Below, one piece after another: positions 1 to 7,998 of a stretch of DNA of 64,000 nt. The stretch spans positions 62,001-126,000 of the forward strand of contig DAOKZI010000004.1 of assembly GCA_035325705.1 (NCBI GenBank), given 5' to 3'. Below the pieces are notes generated by a model. That model was not told where the DNA came from and did no database searches. It saw nothing but the letters and a program-made list of their open reading frames with translations. The position numbers were made by a program, and so were the translations under genes. This DNA is from Ga0077536 sp035325705. Its GTDB lineage: Bacteria > Pseudomonadota > Gammaproteobacteria > Ga0077536. The stretch's first letter is position 1. Each line of letters opens with the position of its first letter.

Positions 1-1068
1 GAGCAGGCCGTGGCGGCGCCCTACTGCGCCCGGCTGCTCGCCGAGGCCGGCGCGCGCGTGATCAAGATCGAACGCGACGAAGGCGATTTCGCGCGGCACT
101 ACGACACCGTCGTCAACGGCGAATCGGCTTATTTCGTGTGGCTCAATGCCGGCAAGGAATCGATCGTGCTCGACGTCAAGCGCGACGAGGATCTCGCGCT
201 GCTGAAGCGGATGGTGGCCCGGGCCGACGTCTTCATCCAGAACATCCGGCCCGGCGCCGTGGATCGCCTGGGGCTGGGCTGGGACGACGTCCACAAGCTC
301 AATCCCCGCACCATCATGTGCAGCATCTCCGGCTACGGCCTCACCGGCGAGCTCGCCGACTTGAAGGCCTACGACTTCCTGGTCCAGGCCGAGAGCGGCC
401 TCGTGTCGCTGACGGGCACGCCGACCGAGCCGGCGCGCGTCGGCCTCTCGGTCTGCGACATCTCGACCGGCGCGACGGCCTACGGCGAAATCCTGCGCGC
501 GCTGATCGAACGCGGCCGCACGGGTCGCGGCCAGCATCTCGACGTCGCGCTGTTCGACGTCATGACCGAATGGGCCAGCGTGCCGCTCGCCTACTACGAA
601 TACGGCGGCAAGCGCCTGACCGGCACCGGGCTCGATCACACGCAGATCGCGCCCTACGGCGCGCATCACACCAAGGACGGCCTGATCATCATCGCCGTGC
701 AGAACCATCGCGAATGGATCAAGCTTTGTCAGGTGATCGGCCGGCCGGCGCTCGCCGACGACGAGCGCTTCAAGACCAACCCGCTGCGCGTCGCCAACCG
801 GGCGGCCTTGACGGAGGAGATCGAAGCCTTCTTCCGGCGCTACACGCGCGTGGAGCTCGCGAAGCTGCTCGAGGCCGGCGACATCGCGTACGGCCGCATC
901 AACTACGTGGACGACGTGCTCAAGCATCCGGCGCTGAAGACCAAGCAGGTCGTGTCGCAGGGACGCGTCGCGAACTTCGTGCGGCGCGTCTGCGACGGCG
1001 CGCGTACGCCGCGCGTGGTGCCCGGGCTCGGCGAGCACGGCGCGGCGCTCCGCGCGGAATTTGCCTGA
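1..1068 (+). CDS. CaiB/BaiF family CoA-transferase, 5' end missing
   Basis: This is a class III CoA-transferase that moves CoA between carboxylic acids through an aspartyl-CoA intermediate in the cytoplasm. The frame is open from base 1 and the GTG at position 10 is internal, because the residues before it (EQAV) continue the usual family N-terminus; probably 15-25 residues lie before the window. Visible family features are the N-terminal LLAEAGARVIKIER strand-turn, ISGYGLTGELADLKAYD, and VCDISTGATA, which holds the likely catalytic Asp, followed by GRGQHLDVALFD. The visible 355 residues are close to full length. It is followed 105 bp downstream by a MaoC-type hydratase on the same strand, which suggests a shared acyl-CoA pathway. 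The substrate cannot be told from sequence. Confidence 0.9.
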   Translation, partial: EQAVAAPYCARLLAEAGARVIKIERDEGDFARHYDTVVNGESAYFVWLNAGKESIVLDVKRDEDLALLKRMVARADVFIQNIRPGAVDRLGLGWDDVHKLNPRTIMCSISGYGLTGELADLKAYDFLVQAESGLVSLTGTPTEPARVGLSVCDISTGATAYGEILRALIERGRTGRGQHLDVALFDVMTEWASVPLAYYEYGGKRLTGTGLDHTQIAPYGAHHTKDGLIIIAVQNHREWIKLCQVIGRPALADDERFKTNPLRVANRAALTEEIEAFFRRYTRVELAKLLEAGDIAYGRINYVDDVLKHPALKTKQVVSQGRVANFVRRVCDGARTPRVVPGLGEHGAALRAEFA

Positions 1069-1128
1069 GCATTGAAGCCGGTCCGCGGCCGGCAGACGGT
1101 CATCGACCGATCGCGATTCGCCGATCTC

Positions 1129-1152
1129 CCCGCGGCGCGCAGGCGCCGCGGG
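1129..1152. other. Perfect 10-bp hairpin in the spacer between CoA-transferase and hydratase
   Basis: Arms 1129-1138 and 1143-1152 are perfectly complementary with a 4-base loop (GCAG). No T-run follows, so it is more likely an attenuating or mRNA-processing hairpin than a complete intrinsic terminator. It lies 22 bp before the preferred ATG of the next gene. Confidence 0.5.
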
Positions 1153-1173
1153 CCTTACATAGCAGAGGCTCGC

Positions 1174-2196
1174 ATGTCGCTCATCAAGATAGACGGTCCG
1201 TATTTCGAGGAATTCAGCCGCGGCCAGCTTTTCGCCGCGCCGTCGATCACCGTGACGGACGGTCACGCCGCCGTGTATTCGGCGCTGTTCGGCGATCGCA
1301 TGCGCCTGCCGCTGGACCGCCACCTGAGCCGCCGCGTGACGGGCGACGAACGCCCGCTCGCGCACTCCTATCTCGCCGTGCATCTCGCCGCCGGCCAGAC
1401 GACCTACGCGTCCCAGCACGTGAAGGGCAATCTCTTCTATCGCGGCATGCTGCTGCGCAAGCCCGTCTTCGTCGGCGACTCGCTGTACACGACGACCAAG
1501 GTCGTCGGCCTCAAGCAGAACAAGGTGAAGCCCGGGCGCGCGGCGACGGGCATGGTCGCGCTCGAGATGACGACGGTGAACCAGCGCGACGAGGTCGTGC
1601 TGCACTTCTGGCGCTGCCCGATGATCGCCTGCCGCGATCCGCAGGCCGATACCGGCCACGATGACGACTTCGGCTGGATCCCGAACAGCTTCGACGAGGC
1701 CGCGCTGCTCGGCGCGCTGCCCGGCGGCTGGAACCTCGCGCCGCTGGCGAGCGAGCTCACGGGCCTGCGCGCGCCGGCCATCGCGGTCGGCGATGAAGTC
1801 GAGATCGGCCCGCAGGACACCGTGACCTGCGCGCCCGAGCTCGTACGCATGTCGCTGAACATCGCCTATACGCACACGGACGCGACGAAGAGCTACCTCG
1901 GTGAGCGTCTCGTCTACGGCGGCCACACGATTTCCTTCGCGCTCGCGCAGGTCGTGCGCGGCCTGCCGAATCTGCTGGCGATGGTCGCCTGGCGCTATTG
2001 CGATCACCTCGCGCCCGTGCTCGAGGGCGACATCATCTCCACCCGCTTCAAGCTCGTCGGCCTCGTCGAGGCACCGCAGGGCGGCCGTCTCTACGATCTC
2101 GAAATCGAAGCCTCCGCGACGCGTCGCGACAAGGCGAGCGGCGAGTACCGGACGGAGAAGGTGCTCGCGTGGGGGCTGGTGGCCTGGGGGGCTTGA
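1174..2196 (+). CDS. MaoC-like double hot-dog acyl-CoA hydratase
   Basis: The 340-residue protein resembles the MaoC-like mesaconyl-CoA hydratase / beta-methylmalyl-CoA dehydratase family, which adds water to or removes it from acyl-CoA esters. Seen in sequence: YFEEFSRGQ near the N-terminus, SALFGDRM, a first-domain stretch ending YRGMLLRKPVFVGDSL, the strand VGLKQNK, and a second hot-dog domain with LVYGGHTISFALAQ. The frame is open further upstream, but the ATG at 1174 is preferred because AGCAGAGG lies just before it and the family N-terminus begins here. The preceding CoA-transferase suggests a joint role in branched or dicarboxylic acyl-CoA metabolism. The exact substrate is unproven. 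The stop is only 7 bp before the large repeat array. Confidence 0.82.
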   Translation: MSLIKIDGPYFEEFSRGQLFAAPSITVTDGHAAVYSALFGDRMRLPLDRHLSRRVTGDERPLAHSYLAVHLAAGQTTYASQHVKGNLFYRGMLLRKPVFVGDSLYTTTKVVGLKQNKVKPGRAATGMVALEMTTVNQRDEVVLHFWRCPMIACRDPQADTGHDDDFGWIPNSFDEAALLGALPGGWNLAPLASELTGLRAPAIAVGDEVEIGPQDTVTCAPELVRMSLNIAYTHTDATKSYLGERLVYGGHTISFALAQVVRGLPNLLAMVAWRYCDHLAPVLEGDIISTRFKLVGLVEAPQGGRLYDLEIEASATRRDKASGEYRTEKVLAWGLVAWGA

Positions 2197-2203
2197 AGCT
2201 GCC

Positions 2204-2818
2204 GTAGCCCGGGTGCAGCGAAGCGGAACCCGGGATCTTCGCGAATGCCGACCGCCCGATCCCGGATTGCGAAGGCAACGCAGCCCGCTACGTCTCGTAG
2301 CCCGGGTGCAGCGGAGCGGAACCCGGGGATCTTCGCGAATGCCGACCGCCCGATCCCGGGTTGCGAAGGCAACGCAGCCCGCTACGTCTCGTAGCCCGGG
2401 TGCAGCGGAGCGGAANNNNNNNNNNNNNNNNNNNNNNNNNNNNNNNNNNNNNNNNNNNNNNNNNNNNNNNNNNNNNNNNNNNNNNNNNNNNNNNNNNNNN
2501 NNNNNNNNNNNNNNNAGGCAACGCAGCCCGCTACGTCTCGTAGCCCGGGTGCAGCGGAGCGGAACCCGGGATCTTCGCGATGCCGGCACGCCCGATCCCG
2601 GATTGCGAAGGCAACGCAGCCCGCTACGTCTCGTAGCCCGGGTGCAGCGGAGCGGAACCCGGGGATCTTCGCGAATGCCGACCGCCCGATCCCGGGTTGC
2701 GAAGGCAACGCAGCCCGCTACGTCTCGTAGCCCGGGTGCAGCGGAGCGAAACCCGGGATCTTCGCGATGCCGACCGCCCGATCCCGGGTTGCGCGCTGCG
2801 CGCTCCACCCGGGCTACG
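2204..2818. repeat. Tandem array of 93-94-bp units (GTAGCCCGGG family)
   Basis: Unit starts (GTAGCCCGGGTGCAGCG) are at 2204, 2297, 2391, 2540, 2633 and 2727, giving periods of 93-94 bp wherever no gap intervenes. Each unit holds GTAGCCCGGGTGCAGCGGAG, AACCCGGGATCTTCGCGA, CGATCCCGG and GAAGGCAACGCAGCCCGC. The last unit ends differently, with GCGCTCCACCCGGGCTACG, which is the inverted half of the interspersed A1 element found elsewhere. Units differ by only a few bases. The array fills the space between a plus-strand and a minus-strand gene end and is interrupted by an assembly gap, so the true copy number is unknown. It does not code for protein. Confidence 0.95.
2416..2515. other. Assembly gap of exactly 100 N
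   Basis: A run of exactly 100 undetermined bases lies inside the 93-94-bp tandem array. A round number is typical of a scaffold placeholder, so the real distance and number of repeat units are not known. Confidence 0.98.
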
Positions 2819-2884
2819 AATACTGCGAATACCGATCAGGCATCGAGGCCCCGTCACGCGCGCCGGGGCGCGACGAAAGCGGCC

Positions 2885-3673
2885 TCAGATTCCCGCGGTA
2901 TGCCCGCCGTCGACGGTGACGAGGTTGCCGTTCATGTAGCGCGAGGCATCGGAGGCGAGGAAGATCAGCGCGCCGTCGAGCTCCGCCGGCTGGCCGAAGC
3001 GCTTGGCGGGAATGCGCTGGCGCAGGCGTTCGCCGGCCGCGGAACGCAGCCATGCGTCGTTCATCTCGGTGAGGAAATAGCCCGGCGCGAGCGCGTTGAC
3101 CCGGATCCCCTGCGCGGCGAGATCCACGCAGAGATCGCGGCCGAGATTGATGAGGCCGGCCTTGGCCGCGCTGTACGGCGCGAGATGGCCGATCGCGCGG
3201 ATGCCGAGCACGGAGGCGATGTTGATCACGCTGAGCGGCCGCCCGTCGGCGAGGCGCGCCGCGATCACGGTCTGCGCGAGCACCCAGGGTCCGCGCAGAT
3301 TCGTTTCGTACACTTCGTCCCACTCGGCGTCACCGAGCTTCTCCGGCGCGCGCGGGCGCGCGATGCCGGCGTTGTTGACCAGCACGTCGATCGGCGCGAC
3401 GGCTTCCGCCTCGGCGATCGCGCGCCGTATCGCGGCGCGATCGCGCACGTCCAGCGCATAAACGTCGCAGACGCCGCCGGTCGCGCGGACCTCCTCCGCC
3501 AGCGCGCTCATCTTCTCCACGCTGCGCGCCGCCATCGCGACGCGCGCGCCGGCCGCCGCCAGCGTGCGCGAAAAATGCCGCCCGAGGCCGCTGGAGGCAC
3601 CGGTCAGAAAGACGTGCTTGCCCGTCAGATCGAACAGGCTGCGCAGAAAAGGCCCGGTGTCGGGTGTGCTCAT
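2885..3673 (-). CDS. SDR family NAD(P)-dependent oxidoreductase
   Basis: A classical short-chain dehydrogenase of 262 residues. It has the cofactor motif TGASSGLG near residue 23, DVLVNNAGIARP, the catalytic-site segment YSAAKAG (YxxxK) and a C-terminal VTVDGGHTAGI. It probably interconverts a hydroxyl and a ketone group on a hydrophobic or acyl-CoA substrate. The chosen ATG at 3673 follows ACGGAGC; an upstream in-frame ATG at 3730 would add 19 residues of repeat-derived sequence and is rejected. It is convergent with the upstream hydratase across the repeat array. Which alcohol it acts on cannot be said. Confidence 0.88.
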   Translation of the reverse strand: MSTPDTGPFLRSLFDLTGKHVFLTGASSGLGRHFSRTLAAAGARVAMAARSVEKMSALAEEVRATGGVCDVYALDVRDRAAIRRAIAEAEAVAPIDVLVNNAGIARPRAPEKLGDAEWDEVYETNLRGPWVLAQTVIAARLADGRPLSVINIASVLGIRAIGHLAPYSAAKAGLINLGRDLCVDLAAQGIRVNALAPGYFLTEMNDAWLRSAAGERLRQRIPAKRFGQPAELDGALIFLASDASRYMNGNLVTVDGGHTAGI

Positions 3674-3716
3674 CGTTTGCTCCGTGTGTAGGCTGCCGCG
3701 GAATGTCTCGAATCTT

Positions 3717-4114
3717 GCCACCGAGAACACGGGTTCTCTACGGCTAAGAATTCATACGCGCCGCTGCGCGGCGCTCCTTCCGGGCTACAAGAGAACGATC
3801 TTCGTAGCCCGGAAGGAGCGCAGCGGAATCCGGGATCGGCACCCGCCGTCCTCTCATGCATCCGAGAAGAAGGCCGTCGCGTATCGGGCATGCTCGATCC
3901 CGGGTTCCGCTACGCTGCACCCGGGCTACGAAAACTACGAGACACCCGACGCGGTGCGCGCAATCATGAAAGAGGCGTGGTGAGCCCCTTTCCCGGATTC
4001 CGCGCCGCTGCGCGGCGCTCCTTCCGGGCTACAGGAGAACGATCTTCGTAGCCCGGAAGGAGCGCAGCGGAATCCGGGATCGGCGCCTCGCCAGTCCTTA
4101 CCTCCGGGCTACGC
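3717..4114. repeat. Composite interspersed repeats in the 3674-4132 spacer
   Basis: This 459-bp gene-free stretch is nearly all repeat. It contains a short CCACCGAGAACAC piece (3717 on), an inverted-pair A2 element (about 3756-3837) whose halves flank the spacer AAGAGAACGATCTTC, a short G module ending CTGCACCCGGGCTACG (3868-3930), a piece of F with CAATCATGAAAGAG (3959-3985), a second A2 (3991-4081), and a half element at 4104-4114. The same modules recur elsewhere in the window. Confidence 0.85.
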
Positions 4115-4132
4115 GGAGGCGCAGCCGTCGCC

Positions 4133-5443
4133 TCAGCGTCCCGTCTCGTTCAATGCGCTGGGCTCGAAGTCCTTCTGATCGATGTTGCCCGGGTTGTTGA
4201 TGAGCAGCATCTGCAGCGTCGTGCAGTGCTGGTTCTGCAGGTCGATCGCCGCCGAGGAATCGAGCAGCGGCACGCCGCTGCCCTTGTTCTGCGGCACGTG
4301 GTAGTCCGGGTGCGCGACGCCGCCGATCAGCATCTTCCACAGCGTGCCGGCGCGATCGTAGGTCTTGCCCAAAATCGGCAGCATGGTCTGCGCGTCGAGG
4401 TAGAAGTAGCGCTTCGACAGCGGATGATCGGAGCGTGTCGGCTCGCCCTCCAGGATGTGCGCCTTGCGCAGCTGCCAGCTCACGTTCGGGAAGCAGCTCG
4501 AATAGCCGCCGAAGTCGACGAACTGGTAGTCGTAGCGGCGGGCCTTCAGATCGGCGTGCTTCTGCTGATCGTGGCGATACATCGGCAGCAGCACATAGGT
4601 CGGTCCCCTGTAGGTCCACTTCATGTCGCGGATCCGGCCGCTGTAGCCGAGGAAGTCCTCGATCATCAGATCGCTGCCGAGGAAGGAGTCCGTGCGCGTC
4701 GTCGTCGCGATCCGGCGCACGCGGCGCAGGTTCGGCACGTACATCCAGCCCTGCTCCTCGGCGTTGTCGTCGCTGTTGTAGAAGATGAGGATCTTGGTAC
4801 CGGACACGTCGCCCGGATCTTCGGCCGTCAGCGTGAAGGCGCTGAACACCGCGTAGGGGTTGCGCTCGACGTTCGGCACCGGATCCACGACGTGCCGGTA
4901 CATGAAGCGCATGCCGACGGCCGTGAAGGTCAAGGTGCGCTCCAGCGACTGCGTGCGCATCTGGCGGTAGCCCCAGTACATTTCCGGGATCGCCCCGCTG
5001 TCGCCGGCATAGGCATAGCGCATGTTCCAGATCAGCTTGTCACCGGCGCGCGGATCGTCGATGGACGGTTCGCCGGGGAACGGTCGGCCGGCCGTGTAGT
5101 TCAGCATTTCGCCGGGTTTCTCGCCGAGCTGGGCCTGGCCGCCGTACTGCTGCGTGGCGGCGACGTAGTTCGGATGCGGATCGAAGGACAGCGGCTCGCC
5201 GACCGCGATCGCGACCCAGTTCTTGGCGACGAGATCGGCGAGATCGGGATCGAGGATCTGGCGGTACTGCTCGAGGTTGTCCGCTGCGATCGCCGTGCCC
5301 GGCGCCGGCGCCATCTCCTGGATCTCGGCCACGTCGAAATCGAAATCTCCCGCCTGTGCGGCGAGCCCCGCGGTGAGCGCGGACGCTGCGGCGATGGACG
5401 CGCGCAGGCCGCGCGCGAACGACCCCCGAATCGAGTTTTTCAT
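4133..5443 (-). CDS. DUF1329 family exported protein (third paralog)
   Basis: A 436-residue protein with an N-terminal signal peptide (basic start, hydrophobic stretch, then LAAQAGDF). It is a DUF1329 member: it has LNYTAGRPFPGEPSIDDP, the GWMYVPNLRRVRRI segment and SFLGSDLMIEDFLGYSGR, matching the corresponding motifs of the two other DUF1329 genes. DUF1329 proteins are thought to adopt a LolA/LolB-like fold and are often found beside DUF1302 outer-membrane proteins; a role in handling hydrophobic compounds is an inference, not proven. It is clearly diverged from the tandem pair. It lies 67 bp after the Nudix gene on the same strand and has an RBS-like GAGCACTTACTC spacing that is not strong. 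Confidence 0.87.
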   Translation of the reverse strand: MKNSIRGSFARGLRASIAAASALTAGLAAQAGDFDFDVAEIQEMAPAPGTAIAADNLEQYRQILDPDLADLVAKNWVAIAVGEPLSFDPHPNYVAATQQYGGQAQLGEKPGEMLNYTAGRPFPGEPSIDDPRAGDKLIWNMRYAYAGDSGAIPEMYWGYRQMRTQSLERTLTFTAVGMRFMYRHVVDPVPNVERNPYAVFSAFTLTAEDPGDVSGTKILIFYNSDDNAEEQGWMYVPNLRRVRRIATTTRTDSFLGSDLMIEDFLGYSGRIRDMKWTYRGPTYVLLPMYRHDQQKHADLKARRYDYQFVDFGGYSSCFPNVSWQLRKAHILEGEPTRSDHPLSKRYFYLDAQTMLPILGKTYDRAGTLWKMLIGGVAHPDYHVPQNKGSGVPLLDSSAAIDLQNQHCTTLQMLLINNPGNIDQKDFEPSALNETGR

Positions 5444-5510
5444 GAGTAAGTGCTCTGTTGTGTGCGGAAAGGCGAGCGCAGCGGCAGCCGCGGCGCGGCT
5501 CGGCGCCCGA

Positions 5511-6125
5511 TCAAAGCGCGAGCGAGGACACCGAGTAGTGTTTCTTGATCGCGGGCAGCGCGAGCGTCAAGGACGCCATCATCAAGGAGTGCATCGGCCG
5601 CCCCTGTTCGATGCACTGGAGGAATTCCTGGACGTCGACGAGCTCGACCTCGAGATCCTCGTAGGTGTCGAGCTTCGGCTCGGCCATCTTGCGGCAACCG
5701 GTGCCGAGGAAGACGTGCATGCGATTGTCCTGCAGACCGGGATTCGGATAGTGCAGGCCGAGATAGCTCATGCGTCCCGCGGCATAGCCCGTTTCTTCGA
5801 GCAGCTCGCGCGCCGCGGCGGCCTCCGGCGTTTCCTCGGGATGGTCGGGATCGAGCGTGCCGCCCGGGAATTCATAGAAGCGCCGGCGCGCCGCGTGCCG
5901 ATACTGGTTCACGAGCACGATCTGACCGTCGTCGGTCAGCGGTACGACGTTGACCCAGTCGACGAACTCCATGACGAAATAGGCGGGCATGATGCGCTCA
6001 TCGGGCAGCGCGCAGCGGTCCTTGCGGAAGCGGAAATACGGATGGCTGAACAGCTCGTCCGAGCTCAGGATCTCCCATTGCTCGGTGCGGGTGCGTGCGC
6101 GGCCGCGGTCTTTGGGATCGTTCAT
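5511..6125 (-). CDS. Nudix hydrolase
   Basis: A 204-residue Nudix hydrolase that cleaves a nucleoside diphosphate linked to another moiety, perhaps ADP-ribose. The Nudix box is visible: GGTLDPDHPEE, then AAAARELLEETGY, with about three extra residues between the leading Gly and the first Glu compared with the textbook spacing. Upstream is VVPLTDDGQIVLVNQYRHAARRR followed by FYEFPGG, the typical ADP-ribose pyrophosphatase-type strand. The ATG at 6125 (MNDPKDRG) is preferred, since the longer reading frame overlaps the upstream HEAT gene. It lies 28 bp after that gene, and the two are likely co-transcribed. Confidence 0.87.
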   Translation of the reverse strand: MNDPKDRGRARTRTEQWEILSSDELFSHPYFRFRKDRCALPDERIMPAYFVMEFVDWVNVVPLTDDGQIVLVNQYRHAARRRFYEFPGGTLDPDHPEETPEAAAARELLEETGYAAGRMSYLGLHYPNPGLQDNRMHVFLGTGCRKMAEPKLDTYEDLEVELVDVQEFLQCIEQGRPMHSLMMASLTLALPAIKKHYSVSSLAL

Positions 6126-6153
6126 CGGCGGGCGCTCGTCATCGTCGTCTCCA

Positions 6154-7359
6154 TCAGATCTGCACGCCACCGACGTAGCGATGGCCGGCGATGTGCACGA
6201 TCGACCAGGCCGCCATGCCGCGGATGCCGGCATCCTCGTCCTTCAGGAAAGGCGCCAGCCGCTCGAGCGCCGCTTCGTCCTTGCGCTGGCCGATCAGCCA
6301 GATGGTCTGCATGCGGATGTCGGCTTCCTTGTGCACGAGCCCCCAGTCGTAGACCTTGCTCGGATCGCTCGCGATCCAGCCCCAGGACTCGAGCATCCGA
6401 GTCGCCGCGTCGTTCTTCAGCGGGCAGCAGTGAATGAGGGTTTCGGTGATCTGCGCGGCCATCTGCGCCGGCAGCCGCTTCAGCGCGCCCGCCATCACCG
6501 TGGCCTCCATCGGCTTGCCGTAGCCGATGGTCTGGATGATCTGCGCGATGGCGTCGTCGTCACCGAGCGCGGCCTTGCTCGCGACCGCGGCGAGGGCGAC
6601 GCGCTGATCGCTTTCCTTGGCGAGCGCCGCGAGCTTGTCCTTCGCTTCCTTGCTGTCGACGAGCCCGAGCGCCACGGCTGCGATCTCGCGCACGTCGGCG
6701 CTGGGCTCTTCGGCCGCGGACAGCATCGCGCTGCGCGCCGTGGCGTCGCCGCCGACCATCAGCGTGTATTGACCGTAGGCGCGGATGACGGCGGAAGTGT
6801 GTGCGTCGGCGACGAGCGCGCGCACGGCCTCGTCCTCGGCCGAGCCGGCCGAGCGCACCAGCGCCTGCAGCGCATGCCGCTTGACGAAATCGGTGCTGTC
6901 CGGCCCCAGCGCCTCGACCAGCAGATCGCCCATGTCGTCGCGCGGCACCGAGGCCAGCGACTCCGCCATCAGGCCCAGCACTTCCGGATTCCCCGCCGCG
7001 GACTTGAACAGGAGATTGACGCTGTTCGGGTGCGTCGCGGTAATCAGCGTGTCGATCGCGGAGCGCCGGATCACGATGTCGTCGACGTCGAGACAGCGCT
7101 CGAGCAGCGTCAGGGCCTGGGTGTCGCCGATGTCGGACAGCGCACCGGCGGCGAGAATGCGGTCGTAGATGTCCTTCGAGTTCATCATCTCGCGCGCCAC
7201 GTCGATGGCGCGGTAGAGGGATTGATCGCCCGGCTCGGCGGGCTGGGCCCGCGCGGCCGGCTGGGGTCGCGCAGATTCTTCGGCCGCCGTGACGCCCATC
7301 GGCAGGGCAAGGGCGAGCACGAGACCGGGAAAGGTCAAAAGGCGCAGGAATTTCGGCAT
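6154..7359 (-). CDS. Exported HEAT-repeat protein
   Basis: A 401-residue protein with a signal peptide (hydrophobic stretch ending PMGVTAAEE). After a Pro/Ala-rich linker it is built of alpha-helical pairs of about 30 residues, such as LAAGALSDIGDTQALTLLER, DVREIAAVALGLVDSKEAKD and DAGIRGMAAWSIVHIAGHRY, which are typical of HEAT or PBS-lyase-like repeats. It is probably a periplasmic scaffold that binds another protein. It is the first gene of a minus-strand group with Nudix and DUF1329, and lies in the same locus as DUF1302, so it may be part of that envelope assembly. No enzyme motif is seen. Confidence 0.8.
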   Translation of the reverse strand: MPKFLRLLTFPGLVLALALPMGVTAAEESARPQPAARAQPAEPGDQSLYRAIDVAREMMNSKDIYDRILAAGALSDIGDTQALTLLERCLDVDDIVIRRSAIDTLITATHPNSVNLLFKSAAGNPEVLGLMAESLASVPRDDMGDLLVEALGPDSTDFVKRHALQALVRSAGSAEDEAVRALVADAHTSAVIRAYGQYTLMVGGDATARSAMLSAAEEPSADVREIAAVALGLVDSKEAKDKLAALAKESDQRVALAAVASKAALGDDDAIAQIIQTIGYGKPMEATVMAGALKRLPAQMAAQITETLIHCCPLKNDAATRMLESWGWIASDPSKVYDWGLVHKEADIRMQTIWLIGQRKDEAALERLAPFLKDEDAGIRGMAAWSIVHIAGHRYVGGVQI

Positions 7360-7504
7360 GTCGGTCTCCGCGGGTGTGCCGGTTTGGACCGGAAATTCGC
7401 ATCGGGTTCCATCAGTTTACCAGCGTCGTTCGCGAATTTCGTCGTCGCGTATGGTCCCTCGGGCGGCGGCGGGCTGGGTCATAATCTTTCCTCTTCTCCG
7501 AGGC

Positions 7505-7884
7505 CGTTGGGATGATGAAGGAAGCCCAAGGTTCGGTGCCCGATGTTGAGCTTCCTTCGTCAGCCCAACGATCATGACGCGCGCGTCACCCGGCATCATA
7601 AACAGGCGTAGCCCATTTCCCGGATTCCGCGCCGCTGCGCGGCGCTCCCTCCAGGCTACAAGACAAGGATCTTCGTAGCCCGGGTGGAGCGCGCAGCGCG
7701 TAACCCGGGATCCGGCGCTCGTCGTTCCTCATGCATTCGAGGAGACTCGGCGCGGTGCGCACCGCGCCGGGCCGAAAGTCTTTGCGTATCGGGCATGCCC
7801 GATCCCGGGTTCCGCTACGCTGCACCCGGGCTACGAAAACCGAGCGTCCTGCGTTGGGCTTCCTTCGTCAGCCCAACCTACGGC
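7505..7884. repeat. Composite repeat cassette B-F-A2-G-B(half)
   Basis: The 639-bp spacer 7360-7998 is mostly repeat. In order it has a degenerate B palindrome (about 7505-7575; GGAAGCCCAA, CTTCCTTCGTCAGCCCAAC), an F module (GATCATGACGCGCGCGTCAC), an A2 inverted pair (7618-7713), a G module (7732-7837) containing the perfect 20-bp palindrome GGCGCGGTGCGCACCGCGCC at 7749-7768, and a B half (7852-7884). The same B-F-A-G order is seen at 54974-55271. No gene is supported here. Confidence 0.85.
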
Positions 7885-7923
7885 GTTCGCGGTCCTTCGC
7901 GGCGGCCGTAGTCCCGTGTCGAG

Positions 7924-7988
7924 GCAAGGGCCGCGATGCGGCCCTTGCAGGGAGCTCGACGGCCGGGGCGCCCCAGGGCGCCCCGGCC
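7924..7988 (-). terminator. Two strong hairpins after DUF1329 copy A
   Basis: Downstream of the stop at 7999 on the minus strand are a 12-bp perfect stem (7961-7972 with 7977-7988) and an 11-bp perfect stem (7924-7934 with 7938-7948). Neither has a clear U-tract in this copy. The same two-hairpin layout follows copy B, so they were duplicated with the gene. Confidence 0.65.
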
Positions 7989-7998
7989 CGGGATGGCC

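Noticed and set aside
2204..2818. CRISPR array
   Set aside because: Units of 93-94 bp are repeated throughout with no unique spacers and no cas genes nearby; it is a simple tandem repeat.
1901..3691. A 596-codon plus-strand frame across the repeat array and the N gap
   Set aside because: It runs through undetermined bases and repetitive DNA and is antisense to a clear SDR gene.
7924..7988. A complete Rho-independent terminator after DUF1329 copy A
   Set aside because: Stems are strong but no U-tract follows, unlike copy B; listed only as hairpins of uncertain strength.
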